A stretch of 64,000 bases of DNA from Gavia stellata (taxonomy: Eukaryota > Chordata > Aves > Gaviiformes > Gaviidae): assembly GCF_030936135.1 (NCBI RefSeq), contig NW_026777121.1:992001-1056000 (forward strand), given 5' to 3'. How positions within the stretch are numbered: position 1 is the first letter of the stretch; every line of letters starts with the position of its first letter. The position numbers and the translations under genes are program-made. Positions 14,860 to 27,685 of the stretch are shown one piece after another. The notes under the pieces were generated by a model. The model saw only the letters and a list, made by a program, of their open reading frames with translations. It searched no databases and was not told where the DNA came from.

Positions 14860-16532
14860 CTGATATTAGCAAGCATTTGAATACAAAGCCAAGGCTTAGT
14901 ATCGACTGCATATGTTCTCATAAAGAAAAGTCAGATGTATTTCTACATATACCTGCGATAGATCATATAGATGAGGGAAGGTGAGCACATAAAAACAATC
15001 AACTATCCAGAGATATTTCCTGAGGCCCTCTTCCCCAGAGATCTCAAACACAGGCAGGGAGAAAGCCACAAACCATAGAGAGGGTTGTTTGGTTTTTTTT
15101 TTTAAATAATCTGTACCTTGCCACCTTCTAACTCAAAAACCCTGCAGCTCCTCTGACGTGACATATCCACGATACAAGTATTCTTAACCATGTCAGGCAG
15201 CACAGTGGAATAATGAGTTCATGTTATGCGATAGATACGCTTCCACTCACATCACAGAAGAATGAAAGACAGAGCATTCACACGCCTCCTTCAGAGGTTG
15301 TTCTGGCTCTTTTATTTGTGTGCTGAAAACAGGTGCACAGTATTTCAATGTCTTCACAGTCATAGAAATCATAGAAAAGAAAAGAAATCAAACTATTCCT
15401 AGAATTCCTGATCCCACAGGACTTTCATCTGAATTACTTCATTCATTAGGACAGCAAAAGAAAAATTCCTGTACCACCTCAGGTACAAGGTGTTAAACAA
15501 CTACACCTAGCTAACATCAAATAGCTAATTATCCTCTGGCTCATATAATACACGAGAAAATCATTAAAATCTATTTATATTTTCCACAAGAAAGTAAATA
15601 TACATGCATCTATAGCTCCCAGCAGATCTCAAGATCCAGATCAGTTTTCAGGAAAGGAAAAAAAAGTTATTTACTAAAGGAGCCTGTAAAAAAAAAAGCT
15701 ATGCATTAATCACACGCCTCACACTGGGCTGTGTGTAGTTCTTCATCAGAATAATGTCTGATTTAGCATTGGACACTTGGTTTTGTACATGTCTCAACAG
15801 TTTACTAAGGAAATCACACAGGGGCATTTCACAGAGTTTACAGGGAAAACACAACACTTTCCTAACTGGCAGTGAAGAACAAAAGAAACAAGGCTTTAAT
15901 TTCTTTAAAACCAGATTTCAGGAACAGAAATCTCAGGCTACTGGCAACACCTCAAAGTATTTTGTACAAACTGAATTACTCAAGGACATAAGAAGTTAAA
16001 CACCTGTGCACTTTCCCCAGTGTGAGTCCTTCAGTCAATCTTGCAAAGTACACTTCAAAATAAAACTTCATATAACTTTTATAACATTTAACTTAAGAAG
16101 GAATATGATGATGTCACAAAGAGGATGCATCTGACAAAGACATAGAAGCGTTTAGCATTCTTCTAGATCAAAAATCCCAGGATCTCTAAAAAGGCCACAA
16201 AGGATGAACCAAAATAAAAAGCTGTGGAAAGTCTAGCAATAAAGAATATTGGGGGGGGTGGGGGGTGGGGCAACATCTCTTACACTACTTTATACTGTTG
16301 TAAATATTCAGACTTTTTAAATCAAAATATGATTATATACTTTATACCACGAACAGTGTGTACAAATAGGTAAAGTTATCAACTCAATACAGGGAAGGAA
16401 AAAGTTTTGATTTGTTGTTTTTTCTCTCTTCCAGAAAAATACCTGCTATAATGGAGCAGCTGCAAAACAAAGAAGCTTAGTTTATTTCCGTGGCCCCCAA
16501 AAGAACGAATACAGCCAAAAGAAAAGTCATAC
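14860..16532. other. intron 2 of the unrecognised gene, no other gene seen
   Basis: AT-rich intron between the short non-coding exon at 16533-16570 and the first coding exon. It holds a G-run (16251-16269) and nothing else that I can name. Confidence 0.45.
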
Positions 16533-16570
16533 CTTTTGAAGCAAGGTCTAAATCCTCTTGGAGAATAATC
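16533..16570 (-). other. probable 38-nt 5' UTR exon of the unrecognised gene
   Basis: On the minus strand, a polypyrimidine tract ending CCCCAG precedes 38 bases that end in AAAAG before a GTATGA donor. It sits between the CpG island and the first coding exon. Since the coding exon has an in-frame TAA just ahead of its ATG, this exon is probably untranslated. Confidence 0.45.
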
Positions 16571-16634
16571 CTGGGGAAAAAAAAGAACAAAAAGACATGG
16601 CAGGAACGAGCAGAACTGGTGGACAGAGACCCAC

Positions 16635-16827
16635 GAGGTGGAGGGGGGAGGGGAAGGGGGAGGAAGAGGGGGGAGGGGGAGCGAGAGGGGAGAGGGGGGA
16701 GGGAGAAGGGGGAGGGGGAGCGAGAGGGGGGAGGGGGAGGGAGAGGGGGGAGGGTGGAGAGGGGGATGGGGAGGGAGAGGGGGAGAAGGGGAGAAGGGGA
16801 GGGGGGGAGAAGGGGGGAGGGGGCCTC
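16635..16827 (+). repeat. purine (GGGGAG/GGGGGA) tract beside a CpG island
   Basis: Almost 200 bases with purines nearly throughout on the plus strand, in irregular GGGGAGGGA units with occasional GCGAGAG. It lies immediately downstream, in gene direction, of the CpG island. Long translations through it are low-complexity artefacts. Confidence 0.85.
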
Positions 16828-17465
16828 CACGGCGAGCCCCGGCTCTCACCCCGCCGGGCCCCGCACGCCCTCAGCAGGGCTCCGCCATCGCGGCCGCCGC
16901 GCCCCGCCTCAAGCCCCCGCGCGCGCGCAGCAGCGCCGCGACGGCGGTCGGCAGCGGCCAAACCGGTGCACGCGCTCTGGGACGCAGCCTCGCGAGAGAG
17001 AGCGCGGCTGCGCCGCCCGGCGGGGTGGGCAGCGGCAGCGGCGCGGCAGCGCGGGCCTGCCCGTCCCGCTGCGCGACCGCCGAGGGGTTTGTCCGCCGGG
17101 CCGGCGCTCCCGCTCCTTTCGCCGGTGGAGTGCCGTACGTGGGGGAAGAGCAGAGCTGAGGCCTGGCCGGAGCGGGGCGGGGGAGGGCGCGGCGGGCGCT
17201 AGGGCCGTAGGAGCCCTCACGGCTGCTCCCGTGGCCGCGGCGCCGGGCCGCCGTGCTGGGAGCGTCAGCTGTGGCGAGGGGGAAGGGGAAGTCGTGGAGC
17301 TGGAGAGGGGGTGTCCTCCGGCGCTGCCATGGGGTGTCCTCCGGCGCTGCGCCGTGGCTGGGTTTGCAGCGCAGATCACCGGCGCCGGGGCATCTGCCGA
17401 GCGCCAAGGCCACGCGTCCTCCGCGCTTCGTTTCTCCGCATCCTTGGAGACTCACCTCCGTTTTG
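16828..17465. promoter_or_regulatory. CpG island, probable promoter and first exon of the minus-strand gene
   Basis: About 640 bases of very high GC with many CpG pairs, in sharp contrast to the AT-rich surroundings. A minus-strand splice donor (GGCGGG/GTGAGA) at about 16850 can end a non-coding first exon that joins the 38-nt exon at 16570. A 15-base duplication (ggggtgtcctccggc, at about 17308-17322 and 17332-17346) lies near its right end. It may also drive transcription to the right, but I see no plus-strand gene beginning there. Confidence 0.65.
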
Positions 17466-17934
17466 AGTGAAAACTAGGTCCGGCAGTAAAAGCCAGTTAA
17501 AGCACTTGGATTCGGAAGTTTCCGCGTAATGACGAGCTATTGATGCCTGCCATGCCCACAGCCCTTTTCTTTTTAATCGCTCATTTCCTCAAAATACAAT
17601 GCTGGTAGCAGCTTTTCTGTTCAGTCAGTCTGGAAGATGTTGGTCCAAGGATTTAATATTAGATGGCTAAAGTTTCTGGCATTGTTTCCCGCCAATACAG
17701 GGCTAGTAGCAACTTTTCTGATTAATGTTTTGGAAGCCATGAGTCTGGCTGTGGATGGGTAAAGCCAGGGCTCTGAGCAGACAGATTGTTAAAGGTACTG
17801 CTGCCTTCTTGATCAGCGTGTTCTAGAGGGCAAGCATAATGCTATTGCTTTTTTTTATATACACCGTTAACCTAAAAAGATTATTGATACTGCATCTTTA
17901 ATGTGATAAATGACTCAACCCCAAATAGGATTGC
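17466..17934. other. no gene seen
   Basis: Unique AT-rich sequence between the CpG island and an LTR fossil. Confidence 0.45.
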
Positions 17935-18496
17935 AATTAAAGTTTAGAATTTATTAAACGAATAGAGGCAAGCAAACAGCGCTGGGTGCGCCGGGAGTCT
18001 CTGCTCCACCAAGACGCACACCGTACAGTTCTTGTTTTCGGTTTGTATTTCTTCTGCTGCTACATATTCATAGGAAAGGTTGGTCTTTGTAAATGAATTA
18101 GGTTCCTCCCCCCCCCCCCCCCCATATGTGACGTGTAGCATGATTTGGGTGGAGAGACGAGTGCTATAGTCATATATGTTTAGCATGACCTCTATAATCT
18201 TCATTAGCATATGCAGGGTGTGAGTTGTAATATGCATTTCACCGGTAATGAGGCAAAGGTCAGTTATCGGACACGAAACCTTTTCAAAGAAACAAAGGAC
18301 CTCTCACATTCCTGTTATCTTACTGTCTTTGCTGACCATAAGCAGGGCTGTCCTGCCTCCACAGGACCCCCTCCTTATCTGCATCCTGTGTTAGCTGGGT
18401 GAGTCTCCACTCCCCCGGGTCGCACAAGAGATAGCAAGGGCAGTCTTAACAGCTATTTGAGCACAGGAATCCCACCTCATTATCCAAATTCCACAC
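17935..18496 (-). mobile_element. LTR fossil, minus strand
   Basis: On the minus strand the element begins TGTGGAATTTGG and runs to a polyadenylation region (AATAAATTC). Its middle holds a long G run (18107-18122, C on the plus strand). The U3 half recurs at 45152-45536, again on the minus strand, where it stops at the same homopolymer. No internal retroviral genes adjoin it. The exact 3' border is uncertain. Confidence 0.55.
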
Positions 18497-19258
18497 GCCC
18501 TATAGACTTCTTTTGCTTAATACTATGCGGTTAGCAACAAAACCAGTTTTGGAATATTTGTCAGGCAACCCTTGCAAGATACAAGAACTATATACATTAA
18601 CCACTCTGTGTTTCTTAGGCTTATGGTTAACAAGGGTACGTAGGACAGAAAGTCACATTTCATCATGCGGCCCTAGCATTGTTCCATATTGACACGAATC
18701 AGATGAACACATTTCACATTTAACATCGTTATTTTATTTTGGGGTAGCCTGCTTTGGGGTGTAAAAGTCACCATTTCTTGTAATTGTGTTTCAAACATGA
18801 AGTTTCTCTCTTTAGAAGGAGCCTTTGGAATCATGATTCTATTCTCCAGATAGCAGAGGATGGTCTCCCTCGAACTGGAGGAAGAGTGAATGAACGCCCT
18901 GAGCGTATTCCATGCTAGGCCTATCGGTGTGCCAGCAGGTAAAACTTGGCAACTTCTACCTGTGATATCGCTTCCCCTCCCTCTCCTTTTTCTTCAAAAC
19001 TGGGTCTCACTTTATGTCACACTGACTTGACAATGTTCACAGGCAAAAAAGGGATAACAATCAGAACAAAGTAACAGAGATTTGAAGAGGAAAAACTGGG
19101 ACAGAAAGTAACAAGTACTTAATTTAAATCAATCTTTAAGAACAAATCATTCTAGGCAGGACTGAGCACTATTAATATCACCCTGGCCTCATGATAGAGT
19201 CGTCCTTACAGCTTAAGATACATTTGCCTTTGTGATTGGTCTTTGTTTAAGCACACAA
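18497..19258. other. no gene seen
   Basis: Unique sequence between the LTR and the first exon-like segment. No supported exon. Confidence 0.4.
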
Positions 19259-20385
19259 GTACTTTCCAGAGGTACTCTCAGTGAGACCAAGTGATGTGTA
19301 ATTCATTATTTTTGCAGCATTTTTAGCCCAGAAGAAAATGGAGGAAAACATCTTAACATCAGTAGCCGCATTGATCTGCTCTAGACAGCCTCCTTCATAG
19401 TACGGGGTAAGTAGTCCTTGGTATGTCAGTAACGACAATCAGTATTATAACTGCTTCCTGATAAGGTTAGCGAGTCCCTTCCTTCTCCTTTTCAGTTTTC
19501 TAGGTATTTCATATGCAGTCCTTGACTTAAACTTCTCTGTTCTGGGAGCACGGCACTGCACTACCCCCCAGTTATCTCGACTAGCCAAGTGTTACCGCTC
19601 TGGTTAAACAAAACTGGGCTGACATCAGTGCTGTTTTATGGTTGACTGAAAAAAGCAAAGCACAGATAGCCTGCTAGACATATCCAAAAATCTCCCGATG
19701 GCCCAGACTGACAAAACACCACTCGTGAAGGGGAGGCAGTGAGCTCCAAGAGCAGCTCCCAGGCAGGAATAACCTGTGAGTCCCATACCTAGTGACATAA
19801 ACAGGCCGTGCTGATCAGTTTCAGCATGATCCGGCGGAGTCCTTACTTTGTCCCGCTGCCAAGAATTCATAATGTCAAGCAGCCCTTGTGCCAGCACAGT
19901 CCTATTCAGTCCTAGGATGTGGCCACAACATGGAAGACACCCTTTAAGTGCTTTTGAAGCTCACAAATCTGAATTGCTTTGTAGCATATTCGTAATACAT
20001 CAAGCTGCACACAGACTGCTGGTAGTGCAGCAGGTAGCAAGGGAAGCAGATGATTCCCTACCATCTCTCGACCGCAGGAAGAAAGCTTCTCTATACCCAC
20101 CTGGGAAAACTGCTCTTGAAGAGACAGCAGCTGGCAATACCAGTTCCAGTACTGGCCTTCTATAGACGGGCAATATACATGCTCCAGTTCCTTGAATGTC
20201 CAAAGAAGAGCTTTAGAATACATGCTTTCCAAGTTGCCGGCATACCGTACTTCCTGCTGAAGAGGGGTGGTAGGCTCGGAGACACCGTTTGAAGTCATTC
20301 CAGGTTTTTGCAGGAGTTGGAAAATACAAAAACTACTAGGAAAATAAAATGCAAACCTCAGTTTTAGCTCATGGTTAGTAGAAGA
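19259..20385 (-). pseudogene. exon-like minus-strand segments of an unrecognised helical protein, possibly decayed
   Basis: Two segments read like protein. The first, 20340 to 19847, contains LWTFKELEHVYCPSIEGQYW, leucine-rich helices and, in another frame, CLPCCGHILGLNRTVLAQGL. It ends at a good donor (GACAAA/GTAAGG). The change of frame at about 19950 has no splice signals to explain it, so a frameshift is likely. The second, 19440 to 19259, contains YYEGGCLEQINAATDVKMF and FFWAKNAAKIMNYTSLGL before a GTACTTG donor. I do not recognise the family. It is upstream of the CpG-island gene and probably separate from it. Confidence 0.3.
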
Positions 20386-21949
20386 GAACATCCTTAGTTG
20401 TTTTAGAGCATCTCAACCACTGTCCTTAGGGAAGGGAAACAGCCAGGGAAGTGAGGGCCCAATTTTTCCATGACAACCTTCTTCTCAGATAACTAACATG
20501 CAGTTCTGGGTGGAAAAGTAAGTGGGAAGGCATGCAGGAAAAAAATGGGGAATCCTAAGATTCCTCTTAGGAGAGTCCTGATTCCAAGATAGAAGAAACT
20601 GGATTCCTTCTTCTATTCCTGCAATTTAGGAGAATTTGGCTGGTCGTTTGTCAGCAACATTCAGCGCCCTTCAGAATTGAGAGTAACCCGTTTTTTTCTG
20701 TTAGCTGTGCCACTTTCTCCCTGTCAAGTTTTAGAAAGAAAAAAGTGGGTAAAGAAGCTCCTGAACGTAACAAAGGCAAAGCATTCTGTTGATCTTTGCT
20801 CAGCTGTAGAGTAATATCCAGGCAGCTTTTGCCTCAGCAAGGAAAGGAAAATGGGGAGATGAACTCTATTTGTTTATGCTTTAGTTACTACCACTCCATG
20901 ACTTTGCTATAGCTGCTCTTGGTTCACTTAACCTTGAGAATTGTTGGCTCCAGGAACACCAATGGCATGGTGCATTAACTGTGTTACACACAGGAAAAAA
21001 TCAGCGTATACTGCTAAATTTGGTGCTTCTAAACATGTAGCAATGTTTCATGCCAGAAAAAGTACCTTACATATCTTTCGTACTTTCTTTCTACAACAAA
21101 AATGTCCATGTCTGCATCAAGACAGTGGTGTAACTGACTCTTTCAGGTATAAGTCAAAAAAGAATAGAAAGTGATGGTGTCTCATTTGTAGGTGGACAAG
21201 TTCTCACTGTAGGTTCAAGGGCAGGAACACCGCCCCCCCCCCCCTTTTTTTTTTTTAAACTCCTCTCCTGTGTGTAAAGGAGCATGTAGCTGCCTATCAT
21301 TCAGGCCAGTTTTGCCCGATTTCTCAGAATTCCTTTCCATCTGCTGGCAGCCAAGGAATGCAGCGCATACGGGCCCCAATAAAGCCTCCCTGAAAGTAAT
21401 ATTTGTACGCTGAATAATGTTGAGGTACACTGCGCTAGCTCAGGGGAGCAGAACTAAGTAGTTGAACGGGCTGGTTTTTTCCTCCTGCAACTCAGCACAT
21501 CCCAAGTTTACAAAGCAGCTACAGAAAGCAGAGAGAAAACGACAGGAGAAGTGGCAATCAGTAGCAGATTCTAAGGGCGAATAAAAAAGTGCTTATGGCA
21601 GCTGTGGAACAGAGAAACTGCAAACAGGCCAGGGAGCTATGACAGCCAGGACAGAAAGAGGACATTTATTGCTGTCTCTGCTTCAAAGGGAGAGCACAGT
21701 CCTCTAGCCCTCCGTTACTCTTTATTGGAAATGTAGAAGAACAGAGGATCTTCTCTAACTTTCCTTTCGGTACTGCTGGGTGCAGAAGTCAGAGTAGGGA
21801 CAAGTGCATAAAGGGCTGAAATAGTAGCCTTCTCCTTGTGTGCGTAGAAGATGCAAGACAGATACAACTTGCTCAGAAGCGTAACATTTAAGCAAACAAC
21901 CATATTACTGTGATTTTATTACCCTGATAGTTTTTTTTTCTTTTACTAG
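20386..21949. other. no firm gene
   Basis: Contains a joined C and T homopolymer (21231-21256). The minus strand at 21903-21715 encodes a hydrophobic, protein-like run (KLYLSCIFYAHKEKATISAL) that might be another exon of the segments at 19.3-20.4 kb. I could not confirm its borders. Confidence 0.3.
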
Positions 21950-22155
21950 TTGATGGCCATGCATCTGGAATGGTGGCAGCACCAAGACCAGAAAGGGAGT
22001 ACAAGTTTGTAAATGCATGTCTGGTGCAAGAGACTGCTGGAGATGACTCAAGTAACCAGAACTCGTTCTTTTCAAGGCTCCTATTAGGAGACTTCTGGAG
22101 AATTATCAGTAGGAAGGTTAACGAGTTCCTCAACGATCGCTTTCATGTCATTTAA
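21950..22155 (+). CDS. possible terminal exon of an unrecognised plus-strand gene
   Basis: A strong polypyrimidine tract and TAG acceptor at 21931-21949 precede 206 bases that stay open to TAA. They read DGHASGMVAAPRPEREYKF, then NSFFSRLLLGDFWRIISRK, ending NDRFHVI. Tandem AATAAA signals follow at about 22221, giving the plan of a last exon with a short 3' UTR. No upstream plus-strand exon was found and the family is unknown, so it could be a processed or orphan exon. Confidence 0.35.
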
Positions 22156-22239
22156 TCCTAGAATAACCCAATTTCTATGAAGTTTGCAAGAAGTCTGTTC
22201 ATAATTCATGTGGGGGGATAAATAAAAATAAACCCGTGT

Positions 22240-24383
22240 TATCCCAACCTCTGGATCTCCTACTATGTCTCTTTACATGTGTCTTTTATTCTTGTTTCAC
22301 TCTGGCTTAAAAAAAATGCTGAACTACTTGTTAGCATAATAAAAAAAAGGGATTGAAACATTCCTGGTGTCAAAGGAGTGTGAGCACTAATAATGAAAAT
22401 AGTACCAGCTGGGTTCCAAGAAGCAGCATGATAGGCACCAAGAGTAAGAAGAAAGAGCTGTATACAAATCTAAACTCTTTAAAAAATCCTTTTTATTGAT
22501 TCATTACCATACAAAATTTATTCAAATTACATCCATTTGAAGTGGTGAGATCACAGCTAGAGAACAGGTCATCCTTTAATAAATTTATTTACAAAACCCG
22601 CCATAAAAGCTTTTTTTGGTTGGGGTTTTTTTTACAGTATTTTACAGAGGGTTTTTTTTAAACTAGCATACAATGCAAAGCTAAATTAGATTAGTATTTT
22701 GGCCCCGCACATTGGGGCAACTGTTTAATTTCTACAAAAAGAGATGGTCTGCGTTAAGTCTTTGTTTTCTCTTCCCCCGCAGAAGTGCCCCTTTGTCTCG
22801 CAAATTTTCATGCTCACGCAGCTTTTAACTTTCCTCTTCCACAAGACAAAAACTTTAAATACTGCAATTTTATTTACACATCCACATCTAAAAAAACTCT
22901 TAAAAAATTACAAACCAGCTAGAAAATATTCTGGCAGTGTTTACAAATTAATTCTATTGGACAAAACTGCTAGGTAACTAAAGTGTGAGTTGAGAACATA
23001 CGTCAACTTAAATACCACCGCTGAATGATCTATGCCCACATTTGTACATACAAACACACACTTAACACTGTTTTACAGTTCTTTATGTGTTGCCCTTCAT
23101 ACATTTGTTACATTCCAAAACTCACACAGTCATACAGTTTTCTTATTAGTACTGGGACTGCTTGCCTTTTCATGTGTGAGCTTTCATAGCAGCAACTCAA
23201 CGGTACCAGAAAACCTGCATACACAATATTCTACTACAGTACAAATAGTACTAATTTTCTGAGTGTGTCAGATAAGCAGAACAGTAATGGAAACAAAAGG
23301 ATTATATGGGCATCATCTAATCAACATTAGATTAATTTAGCCCAGAACACGGCAACGTATTTTACATGCAAAAAAAAAAATTACTTAAGACTTCTTAGAA
23401 TTCCTCTCACGTTCAAAAAATAAATATTGGTACTATACTATACTCCCAAAGATCTTCAAAAAATAAATGCAATTCAGTTGATGTGGTACTTACAGTTAGA
23501 TACTTTGGAAAAAAATTAGTTCCATTTTGCTGGCGAAGAGAATTAGAAAAAGCTGTAAGCAGAGGAAGCTAACCCACTGAGATAAATATGGTCTATTGAA
23601 CAAACAAAGCTTGGCATAAGTGTTTTCCATAGAGGGAAAAACCCACAGTGCATCTCTAGTAGGCACTTAACACAAAGCCCCACTTAGTACCACAAAAATT
23701 TATGTACCAGTTCTAATGCACACTGGGGGCAGTAAAATTGAACTGTGCATCTTCGTTCCAGTTTAAAGAAACAACCAACAAAATCTACTTTCACGCACAC
23801 ACACAAGCATTTTTAAAAATCTGTGATTACTACGAGCAGTGGCAGAACTTTATACTTTTCAATAGCTGCAATATACACTACATTTACAGTGTATTTTTTC
23901 ATTAAAAGCTTTTAAGGACATAAGTATTTGACCTCAGAATGAGACATATACAGAGCTCAAAATGAGCATTATGACAGCAATTTAAACATTCCCACAAGGA
24001 GCTGAAGAATCCCATTTCACGCTTTTGCATTACTTCATCTTTACGTTCACTGCAGGGACAATCCATGTTGTGACACTCAAAAGACATGCATTCTCTGCAG
24101 AAGGCACGACCTGAAATACTATTATAAAATTGTTATTTAGGACTAAACCAGTTCATTGAGCCCTCCTCCGTAAGCCCCCTTGTCAGGGGAAGCAGAGACT
24201 GGGGGAGTGTGAAGACAAAACATTTACGGTCGCCTGCTTGCGCTTGCTGACTCACAAGGCACTGGAGCTCAGGGGCAAGGAGAAGGCCTTGCTGTAAAAG
24301 CCTTCCCTTGTTCTTTATAGTATTTCAGGGAGTACTTAATTAAAAGATCAGCACTGTTCGAGAGCCTAGTTTATTTAATAATG
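22240..24383. other. AT-rich sequence, probably 3' UTR and flank of the E2F3 copy
   Basis: No coding exon is evident. It lies directly downstream, on the minus strand, of the E2F3 stop codon. E2F3 genes have long AU-rich 3' UTRs, and several minus-strand AATAAA-like signals occur near 22490-22580. The extent of the UTR cannot be fixed from sequence. Confidence 0.4.
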
Positions 24384-27300
24384 CTATTTGACAGTAAGTA
24401 GGGGACAACTCGGAATGATGGCAGGTTTGTTCATTCCGTTAAAACCACGATTTAGATACGGACAGCGTTTAAGACAATCAGCTGTTAGAAATTCATCCAC
24501 CAATGAAGGAAGCTTCTCTAAATCGTAAGCATCAAAGAGGTCACTGATGCCTTCTTCATCCCCAAGGCTCAGCAAATAATCTTCCTGAAGCAGAGGAGGC
24601 AGCAAATTCACAAAGGGTCCTTCAAAGTTTGGGGGAATTTGGTCCTCGGTCTGCTGGAGAAGGTTGGCTGGAGAAGCCAACGGAGAGATTGTTGCCCTAT
24701 TTACTGAGCAGTCACCTTGTCCTGAGTTAGCAGAAGCCGCTTCTGGAAGAGGAGGGAGAGAAAAAAATAAAGAAGACCTGTTTAATCTCATTAGAAATAC
24801 TAGACACTGATCAAACAAAGTAACCACTGTGTAAAGGGCCTTTCATAAAGGATCATTTCAACAAAAAATGGCCTCCATATAATTTCTAGCTTGTTTTTGA
24901 TATGTTACAAAGGGCTGCTCAAAAATAGGCATGTTGCTATCCCCTCTGACTTTTCTACTAAAAAATTATTTTACAAGGTTCAAACAACTACTGGGGGAAA
25001 AAAACCAAATCAAGCGTAGTGAGAGGAGATGCCCATTTTTCGGTGCAACTCATAGTCAAAGTGCAAACTGTCTGGGCAACAGACGTCATCAGTGACACTG
25101 CGTAGCTGCATGTACCCTTACACAGAGATTTCTGCCTCTGGCGTTGAGGCGAATCGTTGCTGCTCCCGTCTTGAAAACGCAAAAGGAACAAAACTGTTTG
25201 TTTCTTCAGTATTGCACAAACTTAGTTCCCATAGTTCCATCGGATATGCAAATATGAAACTTATTTTTCTTCTGCATCAGTTGTTTAAACATATTTCCCC
25301 CTCTCTCAACCAGACAGGCAGAGTGGAAAACGGGTACCTTAGCTTTTCGCTTTCTAGAAAAATAAAGCCAAAAAATCAGAGCTGGATATCTGAAGTTTAA
25401 AATGAAATCTTGAATGAGAGCACAAAGGAATGCCGTTAGTATCACAAAGAAATATTTTTACCTTTGGAAATGGTTTTGGAAATATTTCCGTTGTGGTCCG
25501 GACTATAGGCTTTCATTGGACTGAGGGCATCGTTTTCCTCTGGGCACAGGTAAACTTCAATAGGTCCTTGAGTACTAGAGAAACGTATCAATGCACGCTG
25601 CTAACAAAAGAAACCTCAGTAAGGTGTTACACCAATGAACACGACAGAACATTGATGACGCCGAGTAAATTCTTGTTGGGGTGCGAGTGGTGGAATACAT
25701 CGTTTACAAATCAAAAGAACCTGAAATCCCCCATGGATTTTTTTGAAGATGTGAAAGGCTTGGCTGATGTCTCTTGTAGACTGGAGAGAACATAAAAGCT
25801 TTTCCCCCTGTCTGTAGGAGAGACACCGCAGAAGCCCACCGTTTTATGTGTTGTATCATAACCAGAGAGGTATGAAGGATTGAACTCCTAACATTTTCTT
25901 ACAACCATAATAACCTGGAGTGCTCTGATGTCATGGGACTATGGGATGCAAGTCACAGGTTTTGTTACTATTCATAACAACATTATTGGATGTATTTGTG
26001 TAAATGTTTCTGCTTTTAAACAATGCCAAAACATCCTTCTCGCTCATCCAAAGACCTTCAGCACTAATTCCCACTGATCTCAAGTAGGTGTATGTAAGTC
26101 CCCCTGTTTATCAGGAAAGTTTTTCCAAATAACAAAAGAAGAAAAAAGATGCCATTTTCTTCACCCAAACTTGTTGATGTAAGTCTTTCTGCCCCCTCAA
26201 GGCAGCAGCTCTAATTTTGATGGTGTTTCTGAATAACACCATCTCCGAATTAATCTCAAGAAATATTTTTTTCTTAACTTTCACACACTGATGCAGTACA
26301 AGAAGATGACATATATAGACAGAAAACCTGCAAAGTTGCTCGTGGTCTTATGAAAGAAAATGATAAACGACTCCAGTTAAAAATAAACCTGCTCCAGCTG
26401 TATTACATTAATAGTTTTAAAAAGCAGGAGTACGGGCATGATATACCTCTTTGCAGACTTCTTTCAAACACATTTTATTGTGCCCTTTGACAAAAAATTC
26501 CTCGTGTTATTTGCGTTCTGACAGTTACACAGCGTAGGAGACAGCATTTACAAATACAGAGAGCAACAACCGAACAGGGATACCCCAGGGCACAGAAAAC
26601 AGTGAAGAGTACTCAGGGCAACGCTATAGATAGTTAGAAAAAAGGAGATGGGAAGAGCAGGAGTTGGGGAAGGTACTGTTGAGTGACTGAGGTGTGCAAA
26701 AAAAGACACTGAGATGTAACTGCAAATGAGAGAAAGAAATAGGACTTGTACTGCCTGAAGCTGAAAATTAAATGAGGAAGTTGGGTATAGGGGATAAGGG
26801 AGGTCTAGGCGCTAGTTTTAATGATTGTGTGCATCTCCCTCTACCCGCCTGTTTTCCCTGAATTAAAGAATCAAAGCGTAATGCCTAGAGGAAAGAAACA
26901 GGAAAGCAAGCAACGATAACAGTATAGATTTATGGATACTGATAAAAGACATCCCTTCCTCACTGCAGCAAAATGATTTATTCTTCCGAAACCTGCACCT
27001 AGGTTCAAAGGGGAAATGAAGGACACAGGCAGGGGAAAAAAAGGATGGAAACCATAATGGGCCTAAGCAAGTAGAGAATAATCTTAGGGAAAGAAGCGAC
27101 AAGGAATCCGGAGTCTGGTCCTGCCTGCCCGGCAGCAGCCGGTCCTGGGTGCGGTGGAACCAGCCCAGCGGTAGGGATGCAGGAGTAACACAGAGGTATG
27201 AAGGCAGCACGGGGCTTTCTGGGGTTTAGCCCTATGTCTCATTGCTCCCTGAGAGAAGAAATCAGGTACATTTTTGAATCTCTAAAGCAGTGGCTCGTGC

Positions 27301-27685
27301 AAATTATTCGCCTTTGCACAACATACTCGGCTCTGTCATAACAACCGGGAATTGTAAAGCAGCGCACTTTTGCCCCCAAGAGAGAAAATCCCAGGAGCAG
27401 CTGAACCATGTGGTTCATAAACCATGAGAGGAATGAAGAAAAGTAAAGCTACTTCCTGAGGATATCTTCAAAGAAAAGCCACCTGAAGCATTTTTTTCTG
27501 TGACTGTGACATCAGCTAAGGGAAGGGAGAAGCAGCTGAGCTACCCTAGACATCTGCCTGAGGTAAGGAAAAGAAACAGAGTGAGGATGAAAGAATGAGA
27601 GCCAGACATCTCATATACAAAAGCTGGCACTCAGAGAGAGAGAGGCTGTGGCTTGAGTAGCAAGGGGCAACAGAAAAGGGACACA

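Noticed and set aside
16490-17470. Open frame of 326 codons across the purine tract and CpG island
   Set aside because: Low-complexity Arg/Gly/Glu repeats appear in several overlapping frames on both strands. The reading is a by-product of base composition, with no initiation context or family.
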